Positions 8,065 through 16,207 of a stretch of 64,000 nt of DNA are shown piece by piece. Source of the DNA: Halorubrum laminariae (lineage in GTDB: Archaea; Halobacteriota; Halobacteria; Halobacteriales; Haloferacaceae); NCBI RefSeq assembly GCF_024494655.1, contig NZ_JANHDL010000013.1, positions 1 to 64,000 on the forward strand, read 5' to 3'. The notes beneath the pieces are model-generated. The model worked only from the letters and a program-made list of their open reading frames with translations. It had not been told where the DNA came from and made no database searches. How positions within the stretch are numbered: the first letter of the stretch is position 1; every line of letters starts with the position of its first letter. The position numbers and the translations under genes are program-made.

Positions 8065-8829
8065 TCACCGCTCCGCGGGCTCGTCGACGAAGACGTCCTC
8101 GTGGAGCGACGCACAGACCACGTCGGCGAGCGCGCGCAGGTTCTCGGCGTCCTCGCGGTTGTACGACACGAGCGTGTCGAGCGCGTCCGCGTCGCCGCGC
8201 TCGTACTCGCGCCACAGTCGGACCGCGTCGCGACCGGAGATATCCGGGCGGTCTCGCTCGATACCCAACTGCTTCTCGATCGGTTTCAGCCCCCCAGAGA
8301 GGCCGATCCGCTTCGCCGGATACATGAGGTCGAGATGCGGCGTGTCGACTTCGATGTCGAGGGAGGTCTCCAAGAACGGTACGTCGAAGCGGGCACCGTT
8401 GAACGTCGCGAGCAGGCTGGCGTCGCGGAACTGCGCCGCGACCGCCTCGGCGGTGAGGTCCTCGCCGGCGACGAGGGTCGTCGTCTCGCCGTCGCGGTGG
8501 AAGCTCACCGTCGTCACCCGATCGCGGTGCTCGTCGAGCCCCGTCGTCTCGATGTCGAAGAAACACGTCTTCGAGCGGAAGTTCTCGTAGAGACGCCAGC
8601 GCTCTTGGCTCGGAAACGCCCGGTCGAAGTAGGCGGCGTCGCCGTCGTCGAGCCGCTCCAGCGCCTCGGCGATGAACGACCCGATCCGGTCCGCAGTCGC
8701 GGTTCCGACCCCGGAAACGTCAACGCCGGGTTCGAAGTCCCCCCACGTCGTGACGCCCGACCGCCAGAGCCGGCGCTCCGTCGTCTCGCCGACCCCCTCG
8801 ACCGGGATGAAACTGTTCTCGATGCGCAT
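8065..8829 (-). CDS. RNase H-like (YprB-type) exonuclease-fold protein with N-terminal HhH
   Basis: This 254-residue protein combines a helix-hairpin-helix-like N-terminus (about residues 8-58, VEGVGETTERRLWRSGVTTW and VSGVGTATADRIG) with a DEDD-type exonuclease fold (about 85-245). Acidic active-site candidates are seen in FFDIETTGL, FNGARFDVPFL and YNREDAENL. The pattern fits the RNase H-like PF13482 group and suggests a DNA or RNA processing nuclease. It ends close to the DUF6360 gene, convergent with it. The biological substrate is unknown. Confidence 0.82.
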   Translation of the reverse strand: MRIENSFIPVEGVGETTERRLWRSGVTTWGDFEPGVDVSGVGTATADRIGSFIAEALERLDDGDAAYFDRAFPSQERWRLYENFRSKTCFFDIETTGLDEHRDRVTTVSFHRDGETTTLVAGEDLTAEAVAAQFRDASLLATFNGARFDVPFLETSLDIEVDTPHLDLMYPAKRIGLSGGLKPIEKQLGIERDRPDISGRDAVRLWREYERGDADALDTLVSYNREDAENLRALADVVCASLHEDVFVDEPAER

Positions 8830-9124
8830 ACTCGACCGCGGCGATGCGCCGGTAAAAAGCCGACGGCGAGAGCGCGACGGCGACGGATAACCGAGAGCGA
8901 CGGAACTCGGCCGTCACCAGTCGGCGCGCCGCCGAGCGTCCGCGCACACGCGGACGCGAGGGGTCGCCGAGGCTGGGGAGGTCCGAGGTCGACGCTCGGC
9001 CGACTGCCTTGAGCCGACTACCCCGTGCCGTCCGGCTGGCCGCACCGCTTCGGCCGCTTCGACCGCTTCGACCGCTTCGGCCGCTTCGCAATTTACATAG
9101 CCGCCGCGCGAACGCCAAGACAAC
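8830..9124. other. Intergenic region with 9-bp tandem repeat
   Basis: These 295 bp separate the divergent nuclease and SRAP genes. The only structure I see is an array of five 9-bp units (CGCTTCGGC / CGCTTCGAC type) at 9046-9090, followed by an AT-richer AATTTACATAG at about 9090-9100. The latter could be the core promoter of the SRAP gene. No additional gene or RNA is supported. Confidence 0.6.
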
Positions 9125-9877
9125 ATGTGCGGCCGCTACACCCTCTTCGCGCCCGCCGCCGACCTCGAAGCGCGGTTCGACGCCGGTTTCGGCGGCTACG
9201 AGCCGAGCTACAACTGTGCGCCCGGTCAGTCGCTCCCAGTGATCACTGACACGGACCCGACGACCGCGACTCGGATGGAGTGGGGGCTCACCCCGCACTG
9301 GGCCAACGAGTCGTTCGACCTGATAAACGCCCGCGGGGAGACCGTCCGCGAGAAGCGGAGCTTCGCCGACGCCTTCGAGCGCCGGCGGTGTCTCATCCCC
9401 GCCGACGGGTTCTACGAGTGGGCCGACAGCTCCGGTACGGCCGGGAATTCCGGCGGCTCCGGCTCCGAGTCGACGCCGTATCGCGTCGCCTTCGACGACG
9501 GCCGGCCGTTCGCGATGGCCGGACTCTACGAGCGGTGGGAACCGCCCGAGCCGGAGACGACGCAGACCGGACTCGACGCGTTCGGCGGCGGCGAGACCGA
9601 CGACACCCCCGCAGACGGCGGTGAATCAGACACCGTCGAGACCTTCACGATCGTCACGACCGATCCGAACGACCTCGTCGCCGATCTCCACCACCGAATG
9701 GCGGTGATCCTCGATCCGAGCGACGAGGAGACATGGCTTCACGGCACCGCCGACGAGGCCGCCGACCTGTTAGCTCCGTATCCCGACGACGATCTGACTG
9801 CGCATCCGGTGTCGACGCGGGTGAATTCGCCCGCTGTCGACGCGCCGGAACTGATCGAACCGGTCGGTGCGAAGTGA
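9125..9877 (+). CDS. SOS-response-associated peptidase (SRAP/YedK/HMCES family)
   Basis: Family members form a covalent thiazolidine link to abasic sites in single-stranded DNA through an N-terminal cysteine, protecting replication forks. The protein begins MCGRYT, so Cys2 is exposed after Met removal. Other family marks are the NARGETV segment, the CLIPADGFYEW motif and HHRMAVIL with the catalytic His. At 250 residues it is within family length. Two low-complexity Gly/Ser/Asp insertions (near residues 102-120 and 155-180) look like haloarchaeal embellishments. It appears monocistronic. Confidence 0.93.
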   Translation: MCGRYTLFAPAADLEARFDAGFGGYEPSYNCAPGQSLPVITDTDPTTATRMEWGLTPHWANESFDLINARGETVREKRSFADAFERRRCLIPADGFYEWADSSGTAGNSGGSGSESTPYRVAFDDGRPFAMAGLYERWEPPEPETTQTGLDAFGGGETDDTPADGGESDTVETFTIVTTDPNDLVADLHHRMAVILDPSDEETWLHGTADEAADLLAPYPDDDLTAHPVSTRVNSPAVDAPELIEPVGAK

Positions 9878-9916
9878 GATATCTTTTTCAGTCTCGTTAC
9901 GGTAGGACGACGCGTT

Positions 9917-10162
9917 ATGTCCGTTCCCCTCCAACTTCCCGTCGGTCCGGAACTGTTCATCCTGCTTGTGTTCCCCGTACTTCTGGCCCTCGCGGCGATA
10001 GCCGTGTCCGCGCTCATCTATCGGGACGCGAAGCGCCGTGACAGCAGCCACGCACTCGCGTGGGCGGTCGGCGCGTTCTTCGGCGGCCTGATCGTCTGGA
10101 TCCTCTACTTCGTCGTCCGAGACGAGGTCGGTCCGGGCGGTTCGGCGACAGGGGGACTGTGA
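9917..10162 (+). CDS. Small membrane protein with two transmembrane segments
   Basis: This 81-residue protein has a first hydrophobic helix (about residues 12-34, LFILLVFPVLLALAAIAV...), a basic cytosolic loop (YRDAKRRDSS) and a second helix (about 47-66). The topology resembles small haloarchaeal PLDc_N-like or phospholipase-leader membrane proteins, but I cannot assign a family. It follows the SRAP gene by 39 bp and has no obvious partner. Confidence 0.7.
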   Translation: MSVPLQLPVGPELFILLVFPVLLALAAIAVSALIYRDAKRRDSSHALAWAVGAFFGGLIVWILYFVVRDEVGPGGSATGGL

Positions 10163-10214
10163 CCGGAATCGCGGACTTGCACCACGGCAGTCCGGCCGCA
10201 GTTCGCGACGCCGC

Positions 10215-11672
10215 CTACGGCGCGACCAGATCGACGACCGTCTCGTCGTCGACGACGACGTTGTACGCGCCCTCGTCGTCGTTCCAGAGGACCAGTCCGT
10301 TCTCGACGAAGACGACCGCGCCGTAGTCGGCCTCACGGAGGTCGCGGTTCAAGGTTGTCTCTCGGGTGCACACGAGGTAGTGGTCGACCGTCTGCGAGCC
10401 GTCGCCGACGAGATAGAGCGCGTTACCGCCGTCGCTGAGGTCGTGGCTGAGCTTCACCGCCAGCAGGTTCACGCGGTCCGTGACGTGCGATTCCGAGTCG
10501 CCCATGGGCGCGCACCGCTCCCCGCTCGCGCGCACGTCGACCCGGCGGGTGCCGTCGGGCCGGAGGATCGCGTACGCGAACTGCACGTCGGTGTTGACGA
10601 ACTCGCCGGGCTCGTCGCCCGCCTCGCGCGACGCCGCCTCGTCGAGCCGACGCTGAAATGGTGGCACGTCGAGGTCGGGCGCGACGTCGAACGACCATCC
10701 CCCGTCTGTGGGTGTCCGGTCGGGCCACAGCCGGATCGTCGGCGAGTACGTCTCGACGCCGCGTTCGGGCGTGGCGACCGCGCGTTCGACCTCCCGGAGC
10801 CCCATCGCCGTGTTGCGGTCGGCGGGCGCGAACGCGACGACGCTCCCGGCGGCTGTGAGTCGGTCGAGCGCGCCCTCGACGACGGCGACCGCGTCGTCGA
10901 GCTCCGAGAGGACGTTGCCGAACAACACGATGTCGTAGTCCCCGCCGGTGGAGCTGTCGTCCGGATCACCGGCGGGCTCGGAGGCTTTTAGCCCGAGGAA
11001 CGCCTCTGCGGTCGTCCGGTGGATCGTCGTTCGGAAGTTCTGGTCGGTCTCCGCGAGGAGGCGGTCGAGCACGTCTGCGGCCGCGCTCGGCTCCACCGCG
11101 TGATAGTCCACGACGGCGTCGTCGGGCAGGTACTCGTGGAGTCCGAGCGCCGGGCCACCGACTCCGGCTCCCACGTCGAGGACGCGAAGCGTCCGGTCTA
11201 GCAGCCCGTTCTCCACGAGGTCGTCGAGCACGTAGCCGACCGTCGCGTAGTACGCCGGCAGGTGATACGCCGCGTAGCCGAGCGCCGCGACCCGGTCGTA
11301 GGCCACGTCGTTCTCGTAGAGGTAATCCGCCTTCAGCCGCCGGACGGTCTCACGGAGTTGGTCGCCGGACTCGCCGCGGTGCCAATTCGCGCCGAACTCG
11401 TCGACGAGGAGGTCTTCGAGCGCGAACGAGTACGCGTCCGGAAGCTCGGTCGGCGACCAGCCCCGTTCCGGAATCGGTCCCGCCTCCACGGGCTCGAAGG
11501 CCCCGTCGTCGCGCTCGCGCAGCCGGAGGTCGAACGCCTCTTCGCGGAGCGTCTCGCGAACGACTGCCGGGTGCGGTGTCCCCTCGATGTACTCCGCGAT
11601 CTCCTCGGGGTCGATCGGTCTGACGTTTCGCAGGTAGTTCGCGTTGTTCCGGACTGCCTCTCGGTATATCAT
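10215..11672 (-). CDS. Rsm22-like small-subunit ribosomal methyltransferase
   Basis: This 485-residue protein has the SAM-binding motif LRVLDVGAGVGGPALGLHEY (about residues 164-183) and a following FGNVLSEL segment, placing it with the Rsm22/PF09243 family. That family is linked to small ribosomal subunit assembly, and the archaeal members are presumed rRNA methyltransferases. An N-terminal helical region (1-150) precedes the catalytic core, and a C-terminal beta domain (about 370-485) follows. The start at ATG 11672 is consistent with the reading frame composition. It is transcribed alone, convergent with the small membrane gene. Confidence 0.8.
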   Translation of the reverse strand: MIYREAVRNNANYLRNVRPIDPEEIAEYIEGTPHPAVVRETLREEAFDLRLRERDDGAFEPVEAGPIPERGWSPTELPDAYSFALEDLLVDEFGANWHRGESGDQLRETVRRLKADYLYENDVAYDRVAALGYAAYHLPAYYATVGYVLDDLVENGLLDRTLRVLDVGAGVGGPALGLHEYLPDDAVVDYHAVEPSAAADVLDRLLAETDQNFRTTIHRTTAEAFLGLKASEPAGDPDDSSTGGDYDIVLFGNVLSELDDAVAVVEGALDRLTAAGSVVAFAPADRNTAMGLREVERAVATPERGVETYSPTIRLWPDRTPTDGGWSFDVAPDLDVPPFQRRLDEAASREAGDEPGEFVNTDVQFAYAILRPDGTRRVDVRASGERCAPMGDSESHVTDRVNLLAVKLSHDLSDGGNALYLVGDGSQTVDHYLVCTRETTLNRDLREADYGAVVFVENGLVLWNDDEGAYNVVVDDETVVDLVAP

Positions 11673-11755
11673 GTGTGTCGTCTCCGTTCCGCAGTCACCT
11701 CGGTCGCGTCACTTCTGTCGGTCCTCCAGTTTTTCCCTCTCGCGCTCCCGCGACC

Positions 11756-12529
11756 TCACTCGTGTCGCTGTCGGCCGTCGCGGTCGCCGCGGGCGGCCTC
11801 GTACAGCGACGCGAACTCCTCCTCGTCTGCGTCGGCAATCTCGCGGGCTGCCGCGGCCACGTCGTCGGCCCCGTCGAACGCGCGCTGGATCTCGGCGTAC
11901 ACCTCGGGCGCGCCCTCGGTTACCGTGTCTGCGACCTCGTCGAGCGCGGCCGAGACGGGCGTGTGGAACTCCTCCCGTACGTCGTCTCCCGCGAGCCGCC
12001 ACGCCAGCACGGCCGCGTGCGCTCCGGCCTGCACCGTCTCCATCGCCTCGTCGTGTTCCGCGGGCGTCGTCTCGAACACCTCGTTGCCGCCCGCCTCGAT
12101 CGCGGCCGAGATCCCGTCGACGTCGGGGCCGCCAGCGTCGGTCACGACCGCGACGTTTCCGGGGACGCGCGGCGGGGCGAAAAGCGGGTGGTAGCTCGCG
12201 CGTTCCAGCGTCGGCGCGTGCTCGCGCATCGCCGCGACCGCGTCGATCATTTCACCGGACACGTCCACTATCGCCCGCTCCGCGCGCGGCGCGTACGCTT
12301 CGACAGCAGCGGGAACCACTGACATCGGCACCGCGAGGCACACCGCGTCGTGGGTCGTGTCGCCGTCGACCGGAACCACCTCGGCGTCGCGCGCGGCTGC
12401 CGCGTCGGCGGCCACGTCGGGATCGCGGTCGGCGAACGCGACGGTCGCGTCGACGGGCGATTCGTCGGCCGCGAGCGTGTCGGCGATCCAGCGACCGATC
12501 TCGCCCGCGCCGACGACCAAGAGGTCCAT
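11756..12529 (-). CDS. Prephenate dehydrogenase-like NAD(P)-binding protein
   Basis: This 257-residue protein starts with a Rossmann dinucleotide site (DLLVVGAGEIGRWIAD) and contains VDVSGEM and SYHPLFAPP, typical of archaeal TyrA-like prephenate dehydrogenases that oxidise and decarboxylate prephenate to 4-hydroxyphenylpyruvate for tyrosine synthesis. The helical C-terminal dimerisation part follows. The ATG at 12529 was chosen because it puts the Rossmann fold at the N-terminus; in-frame upstream codons translate a 15-18 bp repeat and basic sequence. No other aromatic-pathway gene is adjacent. Confidence 0.82.
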   Translation of the reverse strand: MDLLVVGAGEIGRWIADTLAADESPVDATVAFADRDPDVAADAAAARDAEVVPVDGDTTHDAVCLAVPMSVVPAAVEAYAPRAERAIVDVSGEMIDAVAAMREHAPTLERASYHPLFAPPRVPGNVAVVTDAGGPDVDGISAAIEAGGNEVFETTPAEHDEAMETVQAGAHAAVLAWRLAGDDVREEFHTPVSAALDEVADTVTEGAPEVYAEIQRAFDGADDVAAAAREIADADEEEFASLYEAARGDRDGRQRHE

Positions 12530-12665
12530 CTGTCGTCCGTACCGATGGCGCGGGTGCGGTAAAAAGGCTCGAATTGGCGGTCCGCACTCGGTAGGCCGCA
12601 CGGGGCTCGACTGACCGACTACCCGCGTCCCGATGTCGATGACGCCGTCGCGTCGCCAGCGCCGC

Positions 12666-12719
12666 CGCATCGTCCGCCTCGTCCGCATCGTCCGCCTCGT
12701 TCGCATCGTCCGCCTCGTT
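12666..12719. repeat. 18-bp tandem repeat, three copies
   Basis: Three near-identical 18-bp units (CGCATCGTCCGCCTCGTT; the first ends GTC) run up to the stop codon of the MFS gene at 12719-12721. It is a simple intergenic minisatellite with internal 9-bp periodicity. Confidence 0.85.
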
Positions 12720-14011
12720 CACTCCGAGAGCGATCGGTCGGTCACTGAGAGTCCGCCGATCCCCTCGCCCGGCGCGATCGCTTTCACCGCTGGAAGCAGG
12801 GCGATCGCGATGGCGAGTTCGAGTCCGCCGACGGCGAGGAACGCGGGGGTGTAGCCGAACAGGTCCGTAGTGGTGCCACCGACGAGAAAGCCCGTGAGAA
12901 AGCCGAACGACCCGAACACGTTGAACAGCCCCATCGCCGCCCCTCGGGCCTCGGGTTCGACGAGGTCGGTGACGAGCGCCATCGTGGCTGGTGCCATGAA
13001 CGCGCCACAGACGCCAACGAGCACCATCAACGCGGCTGCCACCGGATAAGTCGGTGCGACGCCGACGCCGATCGTGACGACGCCGTACGCGAGCGACCCC
13101 ACGACGACCGGGAGGAACCGGCCGATCCGATCGGACAGCGAGCCGAACGGAGCCTGAAGCAGCGCGAACGGGACGAAAAACAGGGCGAGCGTCGCGCCGG
13201 CACCCGCGGCCGAGAGGCCGAACGTCGTCGGGTCTTGGAAGTAGTACACTCCAACCAGCGCGAAGAAGCCCGCGGTGAGCCGGTCGACGAAGCCGAACGC
13301 GAGCGGGACCAGAAGCCCGGGCGTCGCGCGCGTCCGATCGAGCACGTCGCGGAAACCGACGGTCGTCTCGCCCTCGTTTCCGCCCTCTCCACCCGTGCCG
13401 TCGCCTGCGCCTCCGCTGCCGCCCCCCTCGCTGCTGATTTCGACCGTCCGGTCGTTCACGGTCGTCGCGATGGCCGCTGCGGCCGCCAGCACCGCCGCAC
13501 CGGCGTACACCGGATAGAACGTGTTCACGTCGGCGAGTGCGCCGCCGACGACGGAGCCGATCGCCGCGCCGAGCCCGATCGCGAGCCCCGCGGTCCCCAT
13601 GTTACGACCGTTCCCGCCGCGCAGGTCCATCAGCGCGGTGATCGCGAGCGAGAACGCGCCGATGGTGAGCGCCCCGCCGACCACGCGGATGACGAGGACC
13701 GCGTTGAATCCGAACCCGAGTACGGGGAGCACCGCGAGCGCCACGTAGGCGGCTGCACCCCCCAGCGCTCCGACGACGACGAGCGGGAGTCGACGGCCGA
13801 GGGCGTCGCTCGCGGCCCCCCACACGACCGCGAACGACACGAATGCACCGAACTCCGCGACGAGGAACCACATTCCGGCGTCGATCCCGGCGGGAGCGCC
13901 TAGCGCGACCACGAGGTCGGGGACGCCCGGATACAACAGCACCTGCGAGACCAGCACCGCGAGCACGATCGCCCCGAGCCGGCGACGCGTACCGCGGTCC
14001 GCTTCCGTCAT
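12719..14011 (-). CDS. MFS transporter
   Basis: This 430-residue protein has about twelve hydrophobic helices in two halves separated by a hydrophilic Gly/Ser/Glu-rich loop (about residues 195-220). Landmarks are the motif after TM2 (GAASDALGRRLPLVV), its repeat in the second half (GSLSDRIGRFLPVVV) and Gly-rich helices typical of drug- or metabolite-efflux members. The substrate is unknown. The start at 14011 places TM1 near residue 15. The gene is divergent from nadE across an AT-rich spacer and appears to be transcribed alone. Confidence 0.88.
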   Translation of the reverse strand: MTEADRGTRRRLGAIVLAVLVSQVLLYPGVPDLVVALGAPAGIDAGMWFLVAEFGAFVSFAVVWGAASDALGRRLPLVVVGALGGAAAYVALAVLPVLGFGFNAVLVIRVVGGALTIGAFSLAITALMDLRGGNGRNMGTAGLAIGLGAAIGSVVGGALADVNTFYPVYAGAAVLAAAAAIATTVNDRTVEISSEGGGSGGAGDGTGGEGGNEGETTVGFRDVLDRTRATPGLLVPLAFGFVDRLTAGFFALVGVYYFQDPTTFGLSAAGAGATLALFFVPFALLQAPFGSLSDRIGRFLPVVVGSLAYGVVTIGVGVAPTYPVAAALMVLVGVCGAFMAPATMALVTDLVEPEARGAAMGLFNVFGSFGFLTGFLVGGTTTDLFGYTPAFLAVGGLELAIAIALLPAVKAIAPGEGIGGLSVTDRSLSE

Positions 14012-14263
14012 TGACCTATAAAACGGGTCGGGCGCTCAAAAGGCCGACGCTCCGTGATGGCCGCGCGAATCCGTCTCGGACTCGCACACCACGTCGTTCG
14101 TCCGCGAGAATAGTGTACTTCAACCGTCCACGTTCATATATTTTCAAATGAGAACATAAGTATTATTCCGATATTACTGAACAAACACTACAGTAGTCGA
14201 AGTATTCCTTAAATACTATGGGGAATGGATATTTATTCGTTCACCGAAAACCGCGACACGACT
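14012..14263. other. AT-rich divergent intergenic region
   Basis: The spacer between the MFS gene and the nadE leader is GC-rich near 14012-14110 and then distinctly AT-rich at about 14110-14240. The second part contains several TATA-like elements on both strands (for example TTCATATATTTTC near 14133 and TTCCTTAAATAC near 14205). No gene is supported. Confidence 0.6.
14229..14237 (+). promoter_or_regulatory. TATA-box candidate for the nadE transcript
   Basis: ATATTTATT is centred about 30 nt upstream of an ATG at 14264, placing the likely transcription start within a few nucleotides of that ATG. The transcript would thus begin with the short ORF upstream of nadE. Confidence 0.55.
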
Positions 14264-14362
14264 ATGACCGATCGAATCACTGTCTGTCCGGAACCGCGTC
14301 GTCGCCGGATCGCGTCGACCGATCGGATCGCGAACTCTTCAGGAGATCGAACCGATGGATGA
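14264..14362 (+). CDS. Putative leaderless short ORF upstream of nadE (32 aa)
   Basis: This short ORF encodes 32 residues (starting MTDRITVCPEPRRRRIAS) and ends 8 bp inside nadE in a different frame. Its ATG lies where a leaderless transcript from the TATA element at 14229-14237 should begin. An AGGAG Shine-Dalgarno sequence at 14341-14345, inside this ORF, sits 9 nt before the nadE ATG. The layout suggests translational coupling, with nadE translated by reinitiation. The peptide has no recognisable domain and may serve only by being translated. Confidence 0.4.
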   Translation: MTDRITVCPEPRRRRIASTDRIANSSGDRTDG

Positions 14363-15299
14363 TCGCGGGTCGTCGGTGTTCGAATCGGACGCGCTCGCCG
14401 ACCGAGCGGCGATCGGGACGCGCGTCTCGACGACACCGGACACGGACGACGACGAATCGCAGACGGAGCGACGGTCCGCCGACGCGGACGCGTCTCTCGA
14501 CGCGCTCGATCCGGGGGCCGAGCGGGAGCGCGCGTGTGCGTTCATCGAGCGGACGGTGGAGGACGCGGACGCCGACGGCGTCGTCGTCGCCATGAGCGGC
14601 GGGCTCGACTCCACCGTGACGGCAGCGCTTTCCGTCGAAGCGCTCGGCTCCGATCGGGTGTACGGGCTGACCCTCCCGTGCAACAAGCTCGGCGCACCGC
14701 ACGCGAGAGACGCCGAGGCGCTCGCGGACGCACTCGGAATCCAGCACGACACGGTCCACCTCCAGCCGCTGTTCGCGCAGTTCGGTTCGGTCGCACCGGA
14801 GCGGTTCGACCTCCACGACGAACCGGTTCGATCAGGCAACGCAGTCGCGCGGCTTCGGATGACGATGACCTATCTCGCCGCGAACGCGACTGGTCGGCTC
14901 GTCTGCGGGACGAGCAACCGGAGCGAGCGGCTGCTCGGATACCTCACGAAGTACGGCGACGGCGGGGCAGATCTCCTTCCGCTCGGACACCTGTACAAGA
15001 CGGACGTTCGGGCGCTCGCCGCGGAGATCGACGTGCCGCAGTTCGTCGTCGAGAAGCCGCCGACGGCGGGCTTTCTGCCCGGCCAGCGAGACGAGGAGGA
15101 CTTAGGTGCACCGTACGAGACGATCGACCGCGTCCTCCGGCTCGGCGTCGACCGCGGCCTCGATCCCGACGCGATCGTCGACCGCCTCGCGTCGACGGAC
15201 GACGTGGACGTGGCGACAGTCGCAGACCTGCTCGCGCAACACCGTGCGACCGCGCACAAGCGTCGACCGCCGTCGATGCCGACGGCCGCCGACGAGTGA
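14355..15299 (+). CDS. nadE: NAD+ synthetase (ammonia-dependent)
   Basis: NadE amidates nicotinic acid adenine dinucleotide to NAD+. The ATP-pyrophosphatase P-loop SGGLDST is at residues 81-87; later landmarks are LVCGTSNRSERLLGYLTKYG and PTAGFLPGQRDEEDLG. No glutaminase domain is fused, so free ammonia is the likely nitrogen source. At 314 residues it is longer than most archaeal NadE because of an acidic N-terminal extension of about 50 residues with no clear internal start. It follows the short leader ORF with an 8-bp overlap and its own Shine-Dalgarno sequence. Confidence 0.9.
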   Translation: MDDRGSSVFESDALADRAAIGTRVSTTPDTDDDESQTERRSADADASLDALDPGAERERACAFIERTVEDADADGVVVAMSGGLDSTVTAALSVEALGSDRVYGLTLPCNKLGAPHARDAEALADALGIQHDTVHLQPLFAQFGSVAPERFDLHDEPVRSGNAVARLRMTMTYLAANATGRLVCGTSNRSERLLGYLTKYGDGGADLLPLGHLYKTDVRALAAEIDVPQFVVEKPPTAGFLPGQRDEEDLGAPYETIDRVLRLGVDRGLDPDAIVDRLASTDDVDVATVADLLAQHRATAHKRRPPSMPTAADE

Positions 15300-15413
15300 G
15301 CGTGTGAGCCGGTGAGCCGTCTGCGGGTGCACCAGCGATCGCCTGTCCGGAGGACCCCGTCCGGCCGTCGGAAACGCTACGTTGAAGTGGCGCGGTCGGA
15401 TATCGCAGAGTGC

Positions 15414-15484
15414 GCACCGTTGGTCCAGTGGTAGGACATTAGCTTCCCAAGCTAATAGCCCGGGTTCAATTCCCGGACGGTGCA
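15414..15484 (+). tRNA. tRNA-Gly (anticodon CCC)
   Basis: The acceptor stem GCACCGT pairs with ACGGTGC (15477-15483) and is followed by discriminator A15484. The D-arm is GGTCCAGTGGTAGGACA, the anticodon stem-loop is TTAGCTTCCCAAGCTAA with anticodon CCC, and the T-arm is CCGGGTTCAATTCCCGG. The 3' CCA is not encoded, and no intron is present. The last 14 bases are repeated downstream at 15535-15548. Confidence 0.96.
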
Positions 15485-15534
15485 CTCCTACGGTCGTGCC
15501 CCGACCGTTGTCCCGTTCGCTCCGTTCACGGGAC

Positions 15535-15571
15535 TCCCGGACGGTGCATTTCTGACTGACTCCGTCAGTCA
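15535..15571. repeat. Copy of the tRNA-Gly 3' end plus a perfect hairpin
   Basis: TCCCGGACGGTGCA, the last 14 bases of tRNA-Gly (15471-15484), recurs exactly at 15535-15548. Just after it, TGACTGACTCCGTCAGTCA (15553-15571) forms an 8-bp stem with a 3-nt loop. A degraded third copy of the surrounding sequence appears near 15579-15611. Such 3'-end copies are typical of attachment sites left by integrative elements, but the enclosed 50 bp hold no gene. Confidence 0.7.
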
Positions 15572-15628
15572 ACGTCTACTCCGCTCACGGAACTCCCAAA
15601 TTGCACACTTCTCGAACAGATCGCGGCG

Positions 15629-16102
15629 TCAGGCCGACTTGACGGCGTCGAGGACGGCCTCGTAGTCCGGCTCGTTTGTCGGATCGTCGGCGACCCAACT
15701 ATAGACGACCTCGCCGTCGTCATCGAGGACGAACACGGCGCGGTTCGCGATGCCGTGAAGCCCGAGGTCGGCGATGTCGATCTCGAGGTCGTAGGCCCGA
15801 ATCGCGTCGCCAGCCATGTCGCTCACGAGGTCGAACTCGATCCCGTGCTCGTCGCGGAACGCCCCGAGCGAGAACGGCGAGTCGGCGCTGATCCCGAACA
15901 GCGTCGCGCCGGCGGCCTCGAACTCGTCGGCGCGCTCTTGGAATGCGATCATCTCGTTCGTACACGGCGGCGTGAACGCCCCCGGGAAAAACGCCAGCAC
16001 GACCGGACCGTCGCCGAGCTGGTCGGTCAAGTCGAACGGTTCGTGGTCGCTTGTCCCCACTGTGGCGGTGAACGCGGGCGCGGTGTCTCCCTCTGATACC
16101 AT
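15629..16102 (-). CDS. Peroxiredoxin (BCP/AhpC-TSA family)
   Basis: This 157-residue thiol peroxidase reduces hydrogen peroxide and organic hydroperoxides. The active site is PGAFTPPCTNE with peroxidatic Cys47 and Thr44 in the usual spacing. There are no other cysteines in the visible sequence, suggesting a 1-Cys mechanism or one relying on an external thiol. The SVLEP-like N-terminus and WVADDPTNEP near the end are usual for haloarchaeal members. It is transcribed alone from ATG 16102. Confidence 0.92.
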   Translation of the reverse strand: MVSEGDTAPAFTATVGTSDHEPFDLTDQLGDGPVVLAFFPGAFTPPCTNEMIAFQERADEFEAAGATLFGISADSPFSLGAFRDEHGIEFDLVSDMAGDAIRAYDLEIDIADLGLHGIANRAVFVLDDDGEVVYSWVADDPTNEPDYEAVLDAVKSA

Positions 16103-16207
16103 CGCCCATTAGTACGGGCATTCGACGCAAAAGGTTTGTCTCGCACCGGATACTCTCCGGTATCGGCTGTAATCGGCTGATCCCGACGGTCGTGTCGGAG
16201 ACCACCG

